NCBI RefSeq assembly: GCF_004009905.1
Contig: NZ_ML136878.1
Coordinates: forward strand, 16,911 to 80,910
Source: Lactobacillus xujianguonis
GTDB taxonomy: Bacteria; Bacillota; Bacilli; Lactobacillales; Lactobacillaceae
DNA: 64,000 nucleotides
Reading direction: 5' to 3'
Shown here: positions 45,199 through 54,389 of the stretch, piece after piece
How positions within the stretch are numbered: the first letter of the stretch is position 1
Layout: each line of letters begins with the position of its first letter
Program-made: the position numbers and the translations under genes
The notes under the pieces: model-generated
Databases searched by the model: none
What the model was told of the DNA's origin: nothing
Seen by the model: the letters and a program-made list of their open reading frames with translations, nothing else

Positions 45199-45687
45199 AT
45201 GAATTCCCAAGAGATACTCGATTTACTTGATAAACACAACATCATTTACCAAAGCTATGATCATCCGGCTGTTTTTACTAGTGAAGAAGCTGATAAATAT
45301 GCCAAAAATCAAGATTTTGCCAAGTGTAAAAACCTATTTATCAAAACTCGTAATGGCCAGCAACTTTTCATGATTGTGTTACCAACTAGTAAGAAACTAG
45401 ATTGGAAAAAAGCCGTTGAACAATTGCATACTAGTAGCTTAACGATGGCTACTGAAGAGGATTTGGCCGATAAACTGCAAATCACTCCCGGTTCAGTTTC
45501 ACCCTTCAATTTACTAAATGATTCGACGAACACGATTCCCTTAGTAATTGATCAAGATGCACTTGTCGAGAATGATTATGTTGGTGTGCATCCCAATGAC
45601 AATACCAAAACAATCAGGATCAGCTGGACTGACTTAACCAGAATCCTCAGTAGTTATGGTCATTTAGTAGAAGATCGACAACTTTAA
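45199..45687 (+). CDS. YbaK/ProX-family aminoacyl-tRNA deacylase
   Basis: The 162-residue protein is a free-standing editing domain related to the prolyl-tRNA synthetase insertion domain. It starts LDKHNIIYQSYDHPAVFTSEEA, has the conserved lysine in KNLFIKTRNGQQLFMIVLP, the GSVSPFNLLND motif, and an Asn/His-rich end (VGVHPNDNTKTIRIS). The ProX/PrdX type hydrolyses Ala-tRNA(Pro). It follows the AraC gene by 17 bases, and a terminator ends it. SD AAAGGAT. Confidence 0.9.
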   Translation: MNSQEILDLLDKHNIIYQSYDHPAVFTSEEADKYAKNQDFAKCKNLFIKTRNGQQLFMIVLPTSKKLDWKKAVEQLHTSSLTMATEEDLADKLQITPGSVSPFNLLNDSTNTIPLVIDQDALVENDYVGVHPNDNTKTIRISWTDLTRILSSYGHLVEDRQL

Positions 45688-45697
45688 CTTGCATACG

Positions 45698-45744
45698 AAA
45701 AAAGACTTAACCTCGTTTTTACACGAAATTAAGTCTTCTTTTTT
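45698..45744. terminator. Repeated terminator hairpin flanking pullulanase, left copy
   Basis: AAAAAAGACTTAA and TTAAGTCTTCTTTTTT with the loop CCTCGTTTTTACACGAAA; near-identical to the hairpin at 49683-49732. It ends the ProX-like and pullulanase transcripts. Confidence 0.85.
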
Positions 45745-45784
45745 ATCAAAATGAATCAAGTTAGACTCATCATTTATTTGATTT

Positions 45785-48700
45785 CTAGCCTACTCTTTTA
45801 ATATTTCTCGCTTTAATAAAACTACCGTCTTTAAGTTGATAGAATTTCTTTCCTTTAATCTTTATGATCTTATTTGAGCGTAACAAAATTCGTTTATTCT
45901 TTTTGAGCAAGATACGCTTTCCGTGCTTTTTAATAGCTTTACCTTGTTTACTATAAACAAATGAATTATGAACTAACTTGTAATAGCTAATGGTATTAGC
46001 AACCTGTACAAATTGTCCTTTAGCTATTTTGTAGAACATTTTTCCTTTAATAGCATACTTTTTGCCATTATCTAAAGCCTTTATTGTATTTCCTGCTTTC
46101 AATACAATTTTATTACCATCTTTATAAACAACGTTCGTTTGTTCATCATAAACATAAGCATTATGAGTCAAAGGAACTTCCAGCACTTTATCTTTATTCT
46201 CTGAAGAAACGTTTGTTGACTCTGCTTTTGAATCATTAGCCTCATTAATAACATTAATTGAATTATTTTTTGTATCATTTGCACTTGAAATTTCAGGTTC
46301 AACAATAGGTTCTTCAGGAATAATTTGATTTTCACTTGGAGTTGTTGGTTTTACCGGAGCTGTTGGGTTATCACTTGGAGTTGTCGGTTTTTCTGGTTGA
46401 TCTGGTCTTGGAACTTTTGGTAAAACCATAGTGCCATCTTCGTCAACCACTAAAGTACTCAATGGTGCTAAAACAGTTTCTTTACTTAATTTCACATTAC
46501 CATCACTATCAAGCAATTTCTTACCATGTGACAAATCAATATTATCTAAAGAAACGGTATTATTGTTAACGTTAAAGACTATAAGAAGTTTCTTGCCATC
46601 AACGTTATATTCATATTCAAATACACCTTTGATATTTTTATCCTTAGTTTCCCTGCCATAGCTAATAACTTTCGTAACATTCTCATTATCAATCTTATTA
46701 AAATCATTTAAGTGCAAAATTGGTAATTGCTTACGTAATTTAGCTAATTTTTGGAAGTATTCTACGGATGCCTTATTAACTCCAACTCTCTCCCAGTTAA
46801 TTTCATTGATATTTACTGGAGAATTGTAAGAATTAGAATTGCCATCCTTAGTTCTCAATGCTTCTTGACCTGAATGGAAGAAAGAAATGCCTTGTGAGAG
46901 CATAATCATTGAATTAGCTAATCTGACTCTCTTAGCAATATTTTCATCAGATTCATTTGGCAATTCACTCTTGATATAATCATACAAAGTCTTCCCATCA
47001 TGACAAGCTGCATAGTTAACCATCTGACTTGGAGTAGCATAATTATGTGGTTCCCATGCATCATTATGCAGCCATTTTCCTCTTAAGAAACTATCTGTGA
47101 ATAGCTTAGCATGATTATCAAAGTTTCTCTCATTTCCGTTACCAATAACCAACCCAGGCTCTGAGCCATCATCGTTACCTTTAACAGAATTTCTCATGTC
47201 GTCACTAAAGAATCCAACACCTGGTACTTTTTCAGCAGTATACTGAGTCGTTCCAAATTCTCTAGTGTATTTTTGATTCCCTAGTTCCCAACCTTCACCG
47301 TAGGTGATAATGCCCGGATCAACTTTATCCAAAGCTGCTCTAACGTCATTCATAGTTTGATGATCTAGCAATGACATAATATCGAAACGGAAACCATCTA
47401 AGTTGTAGTTCTTAGCCCAATAAACTACTGAATCAACAATGTACTTGCGAACCATTTTGCGCTGAGTACCAATATCGTTACCACAGCCACTATCACCAGT
47501 AGTATTGTTATCAGCATCATAACGGAAATAGTATCCAGGAACAGTTAATTCAAGGGCTTGTTCTTGAGGATTATAAACATGGTTATAAACCACATCCATA
47601 ATTACTCTTATACCCGCTTTATGAAGACCATTAATCATTTCCTTCATTTCCATAATTCTAGCTTGCGGATTAGTTGGATCTGAAGAGTACGAACCTTCCG
47701 GAACATCATAATTCTTTGGATCATAGCCCCAATTATATTGATTATCTAAGCTCTTAGTTTCATCAATACTTGCAAAGTCATAAGAAGGCATAATTTGAAC
47801 GTGAGTAATACCTAAAGATTTCAAATATTCAAGGCCGGTAACTTGACCTGTCGGTGTTTTACCGGATTCAATCATCCCCAAGAATTTACCTTTATCCTTA
47901 ATCCCTGAATTTGGATCACTGGTAAAATCACGAATTGAAGTTTCATAGACGATTGCATCAGTCGGTTGAGAGAAGGATGGCATTCGATTAAAGTCTGAAG
48001 GTTTGATGTTATTGTAATCCTCAATTACACTTCTAACACCATTAACAGTTACAGCTTTAGAATATGGGTCATCAGTTTGAGTTACTTTTCCATTTCCAAA
48101 AGTTAAATTGAAATCATATGCCCAACCCTTTTTATCACCTTTGATAATACTAGTCCAAACGCCTTTATCTCCTCTTGTCATAGTAATGACATTAGTAGGC
48201 TTAGCATTATTATCAACACTATCATATAGATTTAATTTTACATTCTTAGCAGTTGGAGCCCATAGTTTAATTTGAGTTTGTTTACTATCATAGGTACAAC
48301 CCAAATCATCACCATCATAAGCATATTTATCATCAAAAGCTTTTGAACGAATATAAGGACCAATGTCAATATTCTTAAAGTTCGTGCCCAAACCAATTTG
48401 ATTATTCTTTAAAATATCAAGATCAGTTTTTGTATGAATGATAAACTTTTTAGTCTTGTCATCGGCATTGGGATCAATAGCTTCTACACTTGCAATACTA
48501 TTATTTGGAAGATTAAGTTTCTCTTTAATTCTATCTAAAGTTGTGGCCTTACCTGCTTCAATACTCAAAGTATTTGGTGAAGTCATGAATGCTGAAGATA
48601 AACTTTGATCAGCTAGTGCAAAACTTTTACTGTAGTATGCTTCTGAATCATTTTTGACTAAATAAATATCTGTAGCTTTATTACCAGGAAGTGGAGTAAA

Positions 48701-49501
48701 CTCTCTCACTACATTATCCGTACCAATTGGCGCAACAAAGAGTTTCCCAAATTCAATATTATTCAATCTAAAGGAACCATCTTTGCTGTTACCATTTTTG
48801 GTTAAATTTATAGTTTGTTTATGGGTTTCGTCTTTATCTGTCCAAACAGTTACACTTTTTACTTGATCATCACCATAATAATGTAAATTGATATCAGCTG
48901 CGTGATACTTAGGGGTAACCTTTTGAGCATCATCACTACCTTGTTTATAGAAAACTTCTGCTTTGCCGTTATCACTAACATCAAGACTACGGTCAGCACC
49001 AGTACCATCTTTACCAGCCCAGCTGCCTTTTGTTTTTATTAAAACTCCTACTTGATCATAATTTTTGTCTAAATCAATAACAGAGTAATATCCGTTATCA
49101 TCTTTGCCATCCCATTTATACTCATTGCCATTACCATTTGGTTTTTTACCCCAAATATATGGAACCCATTTTTCACCATCACCGTTATAGTGAATTACTA
49201 TCTTGGTCTGATCTTGGACTTCCTCACGAGTTTGATTACCATTTGAATTATTATCCTGGTTTCCATTAGCTATTGCTGGAGATATTACTTTTTGATTTGT
49301 AGTTTGCTCTTTAACATCTGTTGTATTACTTTTTGCAGAAGAAGCTTGTTGTACAACTTCTGATTTTGCAGGGGTATTGTTGTCATCTGCAGCATGAACC
49401 TGTGCCGAAGTCAGATTTGCACCTAGCCAGAGGCTCATAATTGCTGAAGTACATACAAATAGCGACTTAAATTTCATACTATGATTACTATTTTTACTCA
49501 T
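45785..49501 (-). CDS. Secreted pullulanase with SLAP cell-surface domains
   Basis: The 1238-residue enzyme cleaves alpha-1,6 links of pullulan, starch or glycogen. After a signal peptide ending SAQVHA come two PUD/CBM41-like modules (IVIHYNGDGEKWVPYIWGKK; INLHYYGDDQVKSVTVWTDK), a pullulanase N2 module, CBM48 (IKLWAPTAKNVKLNLYD) and GH13 with DVVYNHVYN, GFRFDIMSLLDH (nucleophile Asp), TYGEGWELG (acid/base Glu) and AACHDGKTLYDY. A Pro/Thr linker and three SLAP-type repeats (first LTHNAYVYDEQTNVVYKDG) hold it to the S-layer. ATG 49501 follows GGAGGAAAAG. A perfect CRE lies upstream. Confidence 0.96.
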   Translation of the reverse strand: MSKNSNHSMKFKSLFVCTSAIMSLWLGANLTSAQVHAADDNNTPAKSEVVQQASSAKSNTTDVKEQTTNQKVISPAIANGNQDNNSNGNQTREEVQDQTKIVIHYNGDGEKWVPYIWGKKPNGNGNEYKWDGKDDNGYYSVIDLDKNYDQVGVLIKTKGSWAGKDGTGADRSLDVSDNGKAEVFYKQGSDDAQKVTPKYHAADINLHYYGDDQVKSVTVWTDKDETHKQTINLTKNGNSKDGSFRLNNIEFGKLFVAPIGTDNVVREFTPLPGNKATDIYLVKNDSEAYYSKSFALADQSLSSAFMTSPNTLSIEAGKATTLDRIKEKLNLPNNSIASVEAIDPNADDKTKKFIIHTKTDLDILKNNQIGLGTNFKNIDIGPYIRSKAFDDKYAYDGDDLGCTYDSKQTQIKLWAPTAKNVKLNLYDSVDNNAKPTNVITMTRGDKGVWTSIIKGDKKGWAYDFNLTFGNGKVTQTDDPYSKAVTVNGVRSVIEDYNNIKPSDFNRMPSFSQPTDAIVYETSIRDFTSDPNSGIKDKGKFLGMIESGKTPTGQVTGLEYLKSLGITHVQIMPSYDFASIDETKSLDNQYNWGYDPKNYDVPEGSYSSDPTNPQARIMEMKEMINGLHKAGIRVIMDVVYNHVYNPQEQALELTVPGYYFRYDADNNTTGDSGCGNDIGTQRKMVRKYIVDSVVYWAKNYNLDGFRFDIMSLLDHQTMNDVRAALDKVDPGIITYGEGWELGNQKYTREFGTTQYTAEKVPGVGFFSDDMRNSVKGNDDGSEPGLVIGNGNERNFDNHAKLFTDSFLRGKWLHNDAWEPHNYATPSQMVNYAACHDGKTLYDYIKSELPNESDENIAKRVRLANSMIMLSQGISFFHSGQEALRTKDGNSNSYNSPVNINEINWERVGVNKASVEYFQKLAKLRKQLPILHLNDFNKIDNENVTKVISYGRETKDKNIKGVFEYEYNVDGKKLLIVFNVNNNTVSLDNIDLSHGKKLLDSDGNVKLSKETVLAPLSTLVVDEDGTMVLPKVPRPDQPEKPTTPSDNPTAPVKPTTPSENQIIPEEPIVEPEISSANDTKNNSINVINEANDSKAESTNVSSENKDKVLEVPLTHNAYVYDEQTNVVYKDGNKIVLKAGNTIKALDNGKKYAIKGKMFYKIAKGQFVQVANTISYYKLVHNSFVYSKQGKAIKKHGKRILLKKNKRILLRSNKIIKIKGKKFYQLKDGSFIKARNIKRVG

Positions 49502-49548
49502 AAAACTTTTCCTCCACAACATAATAATTTTTCCACATACAATGATAA

Positions 49549-49563
49549 ATGTAAGCGCATTCA
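49549..49563 (+). promoter_or_regulatory. Perfect CRE upstream of pullulanase
   Basis: ATGTAAGCGCATTCA matches WTGWAARCGYWWWCW at every position. It lies about 50 bases before the pullulanase ATG (minus strand), so CcpA repression by glucose is expected. Confidence 0.8.
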
Positions 49564-49682
49564 TTAACAACAATAAAATAATTTTTGTTATCGATAAAAT
49601 TTTATTTATAAACTATCTTTTTAATAGTTAATCACCTTTTTTCTATATCGAAATAGTTTTTTACCTAAACCTTCGAAATACA

Positions 49683-49732
49683 CAAAAAGACTTAACCTCG
49701 TTTTGTACACGAAATTAAGTCTTCTTTTTTTA
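49683..49732. terminator. Repeated terminator hairpin flanking pullulanase, right copy
   Basis: CAAAAAGACTTAACCTCG ... ACACGAAATTAAGTCTTCTTTTTTT. It differs from the left copy at 45698 by one loop base. It stands upstream of pullulanase where no minus-strand gene ends close by, so it may be a mobile or duplicated element. Confidence 0.75.
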
Positions 49733-49825
49733 TTCAAACAAACCTATTTTTAAAATCTCTTCCGCTTGCGATCACCAGCCAAGCCAATAAATTCAACTGC
49801 CTGTGGGTATTTTTTAAAAAGCATA

Positions 49826-49864
49826 AAAATAAGCCCCGAAGTTAGATCAACTTCAGGACTTATT
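49826..49864. terminator. Terminator-like hairpin after the HesB-like gene
   Basis: AAATAAGCCCCGAAGTT-AGATC-AACTTCAGGACTTATTT pairs with some G-U pairs. It lies ~100 bases after the stop of the minus-strand gene at 49969. Confidence 0.55.
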
Positions 49865-49968
49865 TGACTAAACTTATGTGAAGAAAAAATAAATCATATC
49901 ACTTCTTCTAAAAGGAGGTTTAGGATTCAGTCGCCTCTATCCTAGATCATTTTTCCTCAAAAGTTAAA

Positions 49969-50364
49969 TTAACAATCATAAACTTTCTTCAAATGAACAT
50001 CTTTATTACCAGCTAACAGCTGAGGACCATTCCCGATTAATACACCGCCATCAAGCATGGCACCGTCATTCTTCAATTCTAAGGCCGCATTCTTGTAATC
50101 AAGATGTAGATTATCTTGGAGCATAGCTAAATCGTAGTCAGAAGTGTACATCTCGACCCCTTCATCATTTTCAAGAACTCGTGGGTAATCCTTATCTGGA
50201 TGATCTAACCAAATAATCGAGTATGACATCCCCATACTGCAGGAACCGCCACGGATGGAATACTTACCACCAGCATCATCACAGATTAACAACAACGGCT
50301 TATCAAGGATTCCGCGCCGTTTTAAGTAATCTAAAGCATTTTGCGTAAATTTAATTCTTGCCAT
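49969..50364 (-). CDS. HesB/IscA-like iron-sulfur cluster family protein
   Basis: This is a 131-residue protein of the HesB-like/Fe-S biosynthesis domain type common in lactobacilli. It has KPLLLICDDAGGKYSIRGGS, SCSMGMSYSIIWLDHPDKDY and the final VHLKKVYDC. It lacks the canonical CxC C-terminal pair of IscA, so scaffold function is uncertain. ATG 50364 has SD GAGGTGG; the in-frame ATG nine bases upstream (50373) is inside the SD. Single gene. Confidence 0.82.
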   Translation of the reverse strand: MARIKFTQNALDYLKRRGILDKPLLLICDDAGGKYSIRGGSCSMGMSYSIIWLDHPDKDYPRVLENDEGVEMYTSDYDLAMLQDNLHLDYKNAALELKNDGAMLDGGVLIGNGPQLLAGNKDVHLKKVYDC

Positions 50365-50513
50365 TTTGTCCACCTCATCTTTAAAATATCTATGCTAAAA
50401 ATATAACACGAGCCAGTAAAAATAAAATTGATTTTGATCAATTATGCTCGATTTTCATCTTTTCTTTCGCATTTCTTGCTATAATATTTTTGAAAAAATC
50501 GAGGAGGCACATT

Positions 50514-51677
50514 ATGAAGAAAAAAGCCATCGTGGTCGCTGCTGCCAGCTTGCTTTTAACAGCCGGTTTAACAACAACCCCAGTTAGCGCAGCTCATCTC
50601 ACCCACTTAACCCGTACTTCTTACATTTATAACAGTAAAGGTAAGCGTCTGCGCACTAAACTGCACAAAGGTAAATATCTCAAAGTCTATCGCACGAAGA
50701 ACATTAAGGGTAAAAAGTATTACCGCATCGGCAAGAATAAATATATCCGTTTTAGCAATTTCGCTCATCTTAAAGACAACGAAAGCTATACCCCCGTTGG
50801 AGCCGAAAATGTCCCGTTATATCTCAATAACCATTCGGATTTACCAACGGCTAAGTCAGTCGTTACTAATGCCAAGAAATTACCAAAAGGCACCAAGTTT
50901 GCCTGGAATTTAGCCCAATTACCAGAATTTAAACATAATGGCAACACGACTGGCGAAGTAAAAATCACTTATCCCGATGGCAGCAAAGATACCGTCCAAA
51001 TCGATTTCAGAGTTTACGGTACCGACCACATCAAGTTACCAACTGATTACACATTAACTAACCTGCAAGCAGCTGAAGACACACCAACCACCGTAATGAT
51101 TGAAGCTGCCAAAAAAGGTGCTGCCATGGATGAAAATCAATTCGTCCCTGAATCCCAAGCAGATGATCAGGAAAAAGTCGACATTAATAATTTAACACCA
51201 AAACAAAAAGCAAGAATTAGTCAATTTGCTCTGCGGATTATTAATGAAGCGCGTTTCCAGATTGGTCGTCCCGACTGGCAATATACAGCCGCAGCCCAAA
51301 AGTTAGCTGATGATGTTGCTCACGAATATCAGACCCACCACCGCGGTATTCAAGATGAAGATCATTACGTTGTGGGTTTAGAAAAAGCTGCTAAAGAAAA
51401 TGGAATCACAATTTCCGGTAACGAAATCGAAGATATGTATGGTGATACAGCAGCTAAGCCAAAAACAATGACGGAATTAAAGAATTTAGTCTATAACGGC
51501 ATTACTGCTTTTCTCTTTAATCCGCAAGAATTTCATCATGCAGCTGATATTCTCAGTGCACACCGTGATAAAAACTGGAATAAGATCACGATGACTTCTC
51601 CCTTCGCCATCTCCTTCACTTATGTTGGCGATTGGAACAGTGTCCACTACATTTCCATTCCGAGCGGTAAGAATTAG
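50514..51677 (+). CDS. SLAP-domain surface protein with SEC10/PgrA-like domain
   Basis: The 387-residue secreted protein has a signal peptide (IVVAAASLLLTAGLTTTPVSA) and an N-terminal SLAP domain (TRTSYIYNSKGKRLRTKLHK). A short Rib/YPDG-type segment (ITYPDGSKDTVQIDF) and a C-terminal SEC10/PgrA surface-exclusion-like domain follow (LTPKQKARISQFALRIINEA ... FNPQEFHHAADIL). ATG 50514 follows GAGGAGG; TATAAT lies at 50480-50485. The SLAP domain suggests attachment to the S-layer or wall polymers. The SEC10 domain role here is unknown. Confidence 0.88.
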   Translation: MKKKAIVVAAASLLLTAGLTTTPVSAAHLTHLTRTSYIYNSKGKRLRTKLHKGKYLKVYRTKNIKGKKYYRIGKNKYIRFSNFAHLKDNESYTPVGAENVPLYLNNHSDLPTAKSVVTNAKKLPKGTKFAWNLAQLPEFKHNGNTTGEVKITYPDGSKDTVQIDFRVYGTDHIKLPTDYTLTNLQAAEDTPTTVMIEAAKKGAAMDENQFVPESQADDQEKVDINNLTPKQKARISQFALRIINEARFQIGRPDWQYTAAAQKLADDVAHEYQTHHRGIQDEDHYVVGLEKAAKENGITISGNEIEDMYGDTAAKPKTMTELKNLVYNGITAFLFNPQEFHHAADILSAHRDKNWNKITMTSPFAISFTYVGDWNSVHYISIPSGKN

Positions 51678-51694
51678 TTCAGAATTTTGCCCAT

Positions 51695-51724
51695 ACAAAA
51701 AAGCGTCCAAACGGACGCTTTTTC
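51695..51724. terminator. Bidirectional terminator
   Basis: AAAAAAGCGTCC-AAAC-GGACGCTTTTTC between convergent genes. Confidence 0.88.
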
Positions 51725-51731
51725 ATTTTAT

Positions 51732-53149
51732 TTAATTACCGGTGGTACTGATTAGCTTCCCACCACCAATTGCTTTAATCTGGTGATGACTAATCACACC
51801 ATTTTGAAAGCTCATAATTTGTTTAGTTATCTGGTGCTCAGGGAAATAGAAGCGGAAAATGACATTATAATTTAGTCGTTTACGATTCTTATTTCTTAAC
51901 TTCACCGTGGCATGGTATTTAATCATGTTAGGGTTCTGAGTCCAACCTTTAACTAAACGCTTTAATTCTTGATAGTCACGATTACGTTTACCACCAACAA
52001 AGTCTTTCTGATTTGGTTTCGTAAAGTTAGTAGCTAATAGTTTGTTCATCGACTTCTGCTTGAACTGCAACTGAATGGTTGGGGTACCCTTCTTTTTCTT
52101 GAGTACTTTAGCCAAATCAGTTATCTGCTGTGATTTTACCAGCTTGCCTCGCTGCTTTTGAGCAACATAGAGAACAACCTGATCGTTTAATGGCAGATCA
52201 GCAAAAGTAAAGTAACCTTTTTTATTTAATTTACCAACTAAGCGATTATTCAAATAGACAGCAGCATGTGGCTTACTTTTGATCTTAAAAGTGCGCGTAT
52301 TAACATGCAAATTAATATCTTCATGTTGCCAAATATTTACGGTTTTTTAGGTTTGGGCACTTTGACCTAAGTAGTCAGCTTTAGCAGCTACCTTATATTC
52401 ACCAGGAAGAACCTTGATGGTCTTCTCATATGCTTGATCATTGACACTTAACTTAGCTCGCGAAGAATTATTACTTACCGCTAAACGATAGGCAGGTAAT
52501 TCTAAAGCATAACGAGGGAAAATTAACCAATAATGACCCTTTTTTGCAAGTTTAATTGGGCCTTGATTTTTACCAACTAAATCTTGTTTCAGCTTATGAT
52601 ATGCACCTAGATGAGTGCGGTAATAGCGCTCCACCGGTTGCAATTTCTTTTTGGTATCTTCATCTGACTTGCACTTGTAACAAGCTCAGTTGTCGGATTA
52701 GCAAAAAATCTCGTTACTTAATTCTTGCGGCTATAGTAGTTATACCCAATTGCAATCAACAGACATAAAACCGCTGTAATCAAAGTAAAGACATAAAGCT
52801 TCTTATGAGATTTCTTCTTTGCTTTTTCTTGTTTAAGATGAGTTCGGGTAACTGGAGGATGAGTCGGCTGTGACCGTTGCGGTTTCGGCTTGGCTCTCGC
52901 TGGCTGCGTTGGCTCCGTCGGATGAGTTGCTTTTACTGTCGGCACTGTTGGCGCTCGCGCTTGCATCTTTGGGTATGCAGGTTGTGAACGATCAGGCTGC
53001 AATAGTTTTGGCGGTCGCTTTAAGCCTAACAAACCAAGATTAGTTGGGATATCAGGGTTAGCTTCACCATACAAATTAAACCCGCATTGAGGACAAATTT
53101 CCTCCTCAGGACTTACCTCCTTACCACAATTTGGGCAAATTCTTTTCAT
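51732..53149 (-). pseudogene. Zinc-ribbon TcaA-like membrane protein, disrupted
   Basis: Read through its lesions this is one protein. It has an N-terminal zinc ribbon (CPNCGKEVSPEEEICPQCGF), a proline/threonine-rich linker, one membrane helix (LYVFTLITAVLCLLIAIGY), then the extracellular TcaA-like repeats (FKIKSKPHAAVYLNNRLVGK). The first frame stops at TAA 52718-52720 although the text continues (VTRFFANPTTELVTSAS). A frameshift near 52670 follows, then LQPVERYYRTHLGAYHKLKQ runs to TAA at 52347-52349, after which the same frame continues to 51732. So there are two nonsense codons and one frameshift. The intact family is linked to envelope stress and glycopeptide response. Confidence 0.85.
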
Positions 53150-53351
53150 AATGTTTTCTTCTAAAACTAGTTTTTCAAAACTTGTAAAACTATAACTATA
53201 TATTTATAGTAGTCCACGTAAACGAGTTAGGAAATCTATCTTGACAATTTAAGCATAAGACACGTAAAAAGCGCACCTATTTCTAAAAAATGTGCAAAAA
53301 AGGCACCTATAACGCCGTTACAACTCCCATTATAGCAGACGTTATAATGAC

Positions 53352-53395
53352 AAAACAGGCAGTCGAGCTAATTAACCAGCTTCGACTGCCTGTTT
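53352..53395 (-). terminator. Terminator of the DUF4931 gene
   Basis: AAACAGGCAGTCGA and TCGACTGCCTGTTT form a perfect 14-bp stem followed on the minus strand by TTTT, just after the stop at 53398. Confidence 0.88.
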
Positions 53396-53397
53396 AC

Positions 53398-54201
53398 TTA
53401 TAAAATAATGCCACCATTAACGAAGCCCTTTAATCTTTGTGCTTCCCATTTCAAAGTATCAGCGTCATCGACTTGTGAAATCTTATAGCCAACGAAATAT
53501 GGTGAGGCATAGAAACGAGGAATGATTTTACAACAAGTTCCTTTGCCATTATCCAAGGGATAGAAGAAGATGTTGTAGGAATCGACCCCGTGTGACAAAA
53601 CGGAACGCACATATTGCGCACCTTTTTGAATTAAATCAGCCCAAGTATCTAGGTTTTGATTATCATGAGTCAAAATATTAACCTCTTGGTAGCCTTGAAC
53701 GGGATGTGAGGACAAATTCATTTCAACCGAGCCTGAGCGACCGACTTCAAAGCCAGTAAAATTCCCTTCTTCAATATCTTGATAGCCATCTTTGTGATAT
53801 AAGCCCACGATCTGCATGTGTGGGTGGGTTAGCGACCCATCAGACTTGGGTCCGAAGTTTTTGTACCATAGAACGCTTTTATATTTACCCGAATGGTACA
53901 TCTTATGAAAACACTGCAAGGCAAATTTCATCAGTTCTTGGTTTTCTTCCCGCGTGTAAGTTGAGATATCCCCTTGATGGTCACTGGATTCAATTAAGAT
54001 CGTTTGATCAGTATCTTCTAGCGTTGGATACTTGTTCTTAAGCCAAATTTTATCGCCATCTTTAGCGAAGATATTTTCCAAATGGGCCACATCACAGAAA
54101 GGACAGCCTGCGTTTTGGTTCCCTTGCCGATTACCATAGTCATAATCATATGGTTTACGTTTACCGATTACATATTTATATACTAGAGGGTTCTTATCCA
54201 T
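53398..54201 (-). CDS. DUF4931 protein, HIT/GalT-like fold
   Basis: The 267-residue protein has the zinc-type CPFC motif (GCPFCDVAHLENIF) and a histidine motif SLTHPHMQIVG, the arrangement of galactose-1-phosphate uridylyltransferase-like HIT proteins. The second half repeats the fold (VNILTHDNQNLDTW ... CCKIIPRFYASPYFVGY). DUF4931 is common in lactobacilli, and its substrate is not known to me. Nucleotidyl transfer or hydrolysis is the likely chemistry. SD AGGTGAG before ATG 54201. Confidence 0.85.
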   Translation of the reverse strand: MDKNPLVYKYVIGKRKPYDYDYGNRQGNQNAGCPFCDVAHLENIFAKDGDKIWLKNKYPTLEDTDQTILIESSDHQGDISTYTREENQELMKFALQCFHKMYHSGKYKSVLWYKNFGPKSDGSLTHPHMQIVGLYHKDGYQDIEEGNFTGFEVGRSGSVEMNLSSHPVQGYQEVNILTHDNQNLDTWADLIQKGAQYVRSVLSHGVDSYNIFFYPLDNGKGTCCKIIPRFYASPYFVGYKISQVDDADTLKWEAQRLKGFVNGGIIL

Positions 54202-54389
54202 AATCTCACCTGAAAGTTTGTCTTTTTATCTTACGAATATCTAATTGAAGCTTATATTTAAATACAGTTTTTGTCAATTGCAAACAATTTTTAATTTTAA
54301 ATAGTAATAGTCTGCTTTCTGTGGTAATCTACTTATGTATATTATTACTATCCTCATATATCTTGAGGAGTTTTTGGAGAAAGAGACAA

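Larger units (their letters stand above)
49502..49968. other. Intergenic region upstream of pullulanase
   Basis: About 470 bases without a gene. It contains the pullulanase SD and a perfect CRE, then an A/T-rich promoter stretch, then two hairpins at 49683-49732 and 49826-49864. No open frame with an SD is seen. Confidence 0.7.

Noticed and set aside
49826..49864. Riboswitch upstream of the pullulanase or HesB-like gene
   Set aside because: It lies downstream of the HesB-like stop on the same strand and is a simple stem, so a terminator is the simpler reading.
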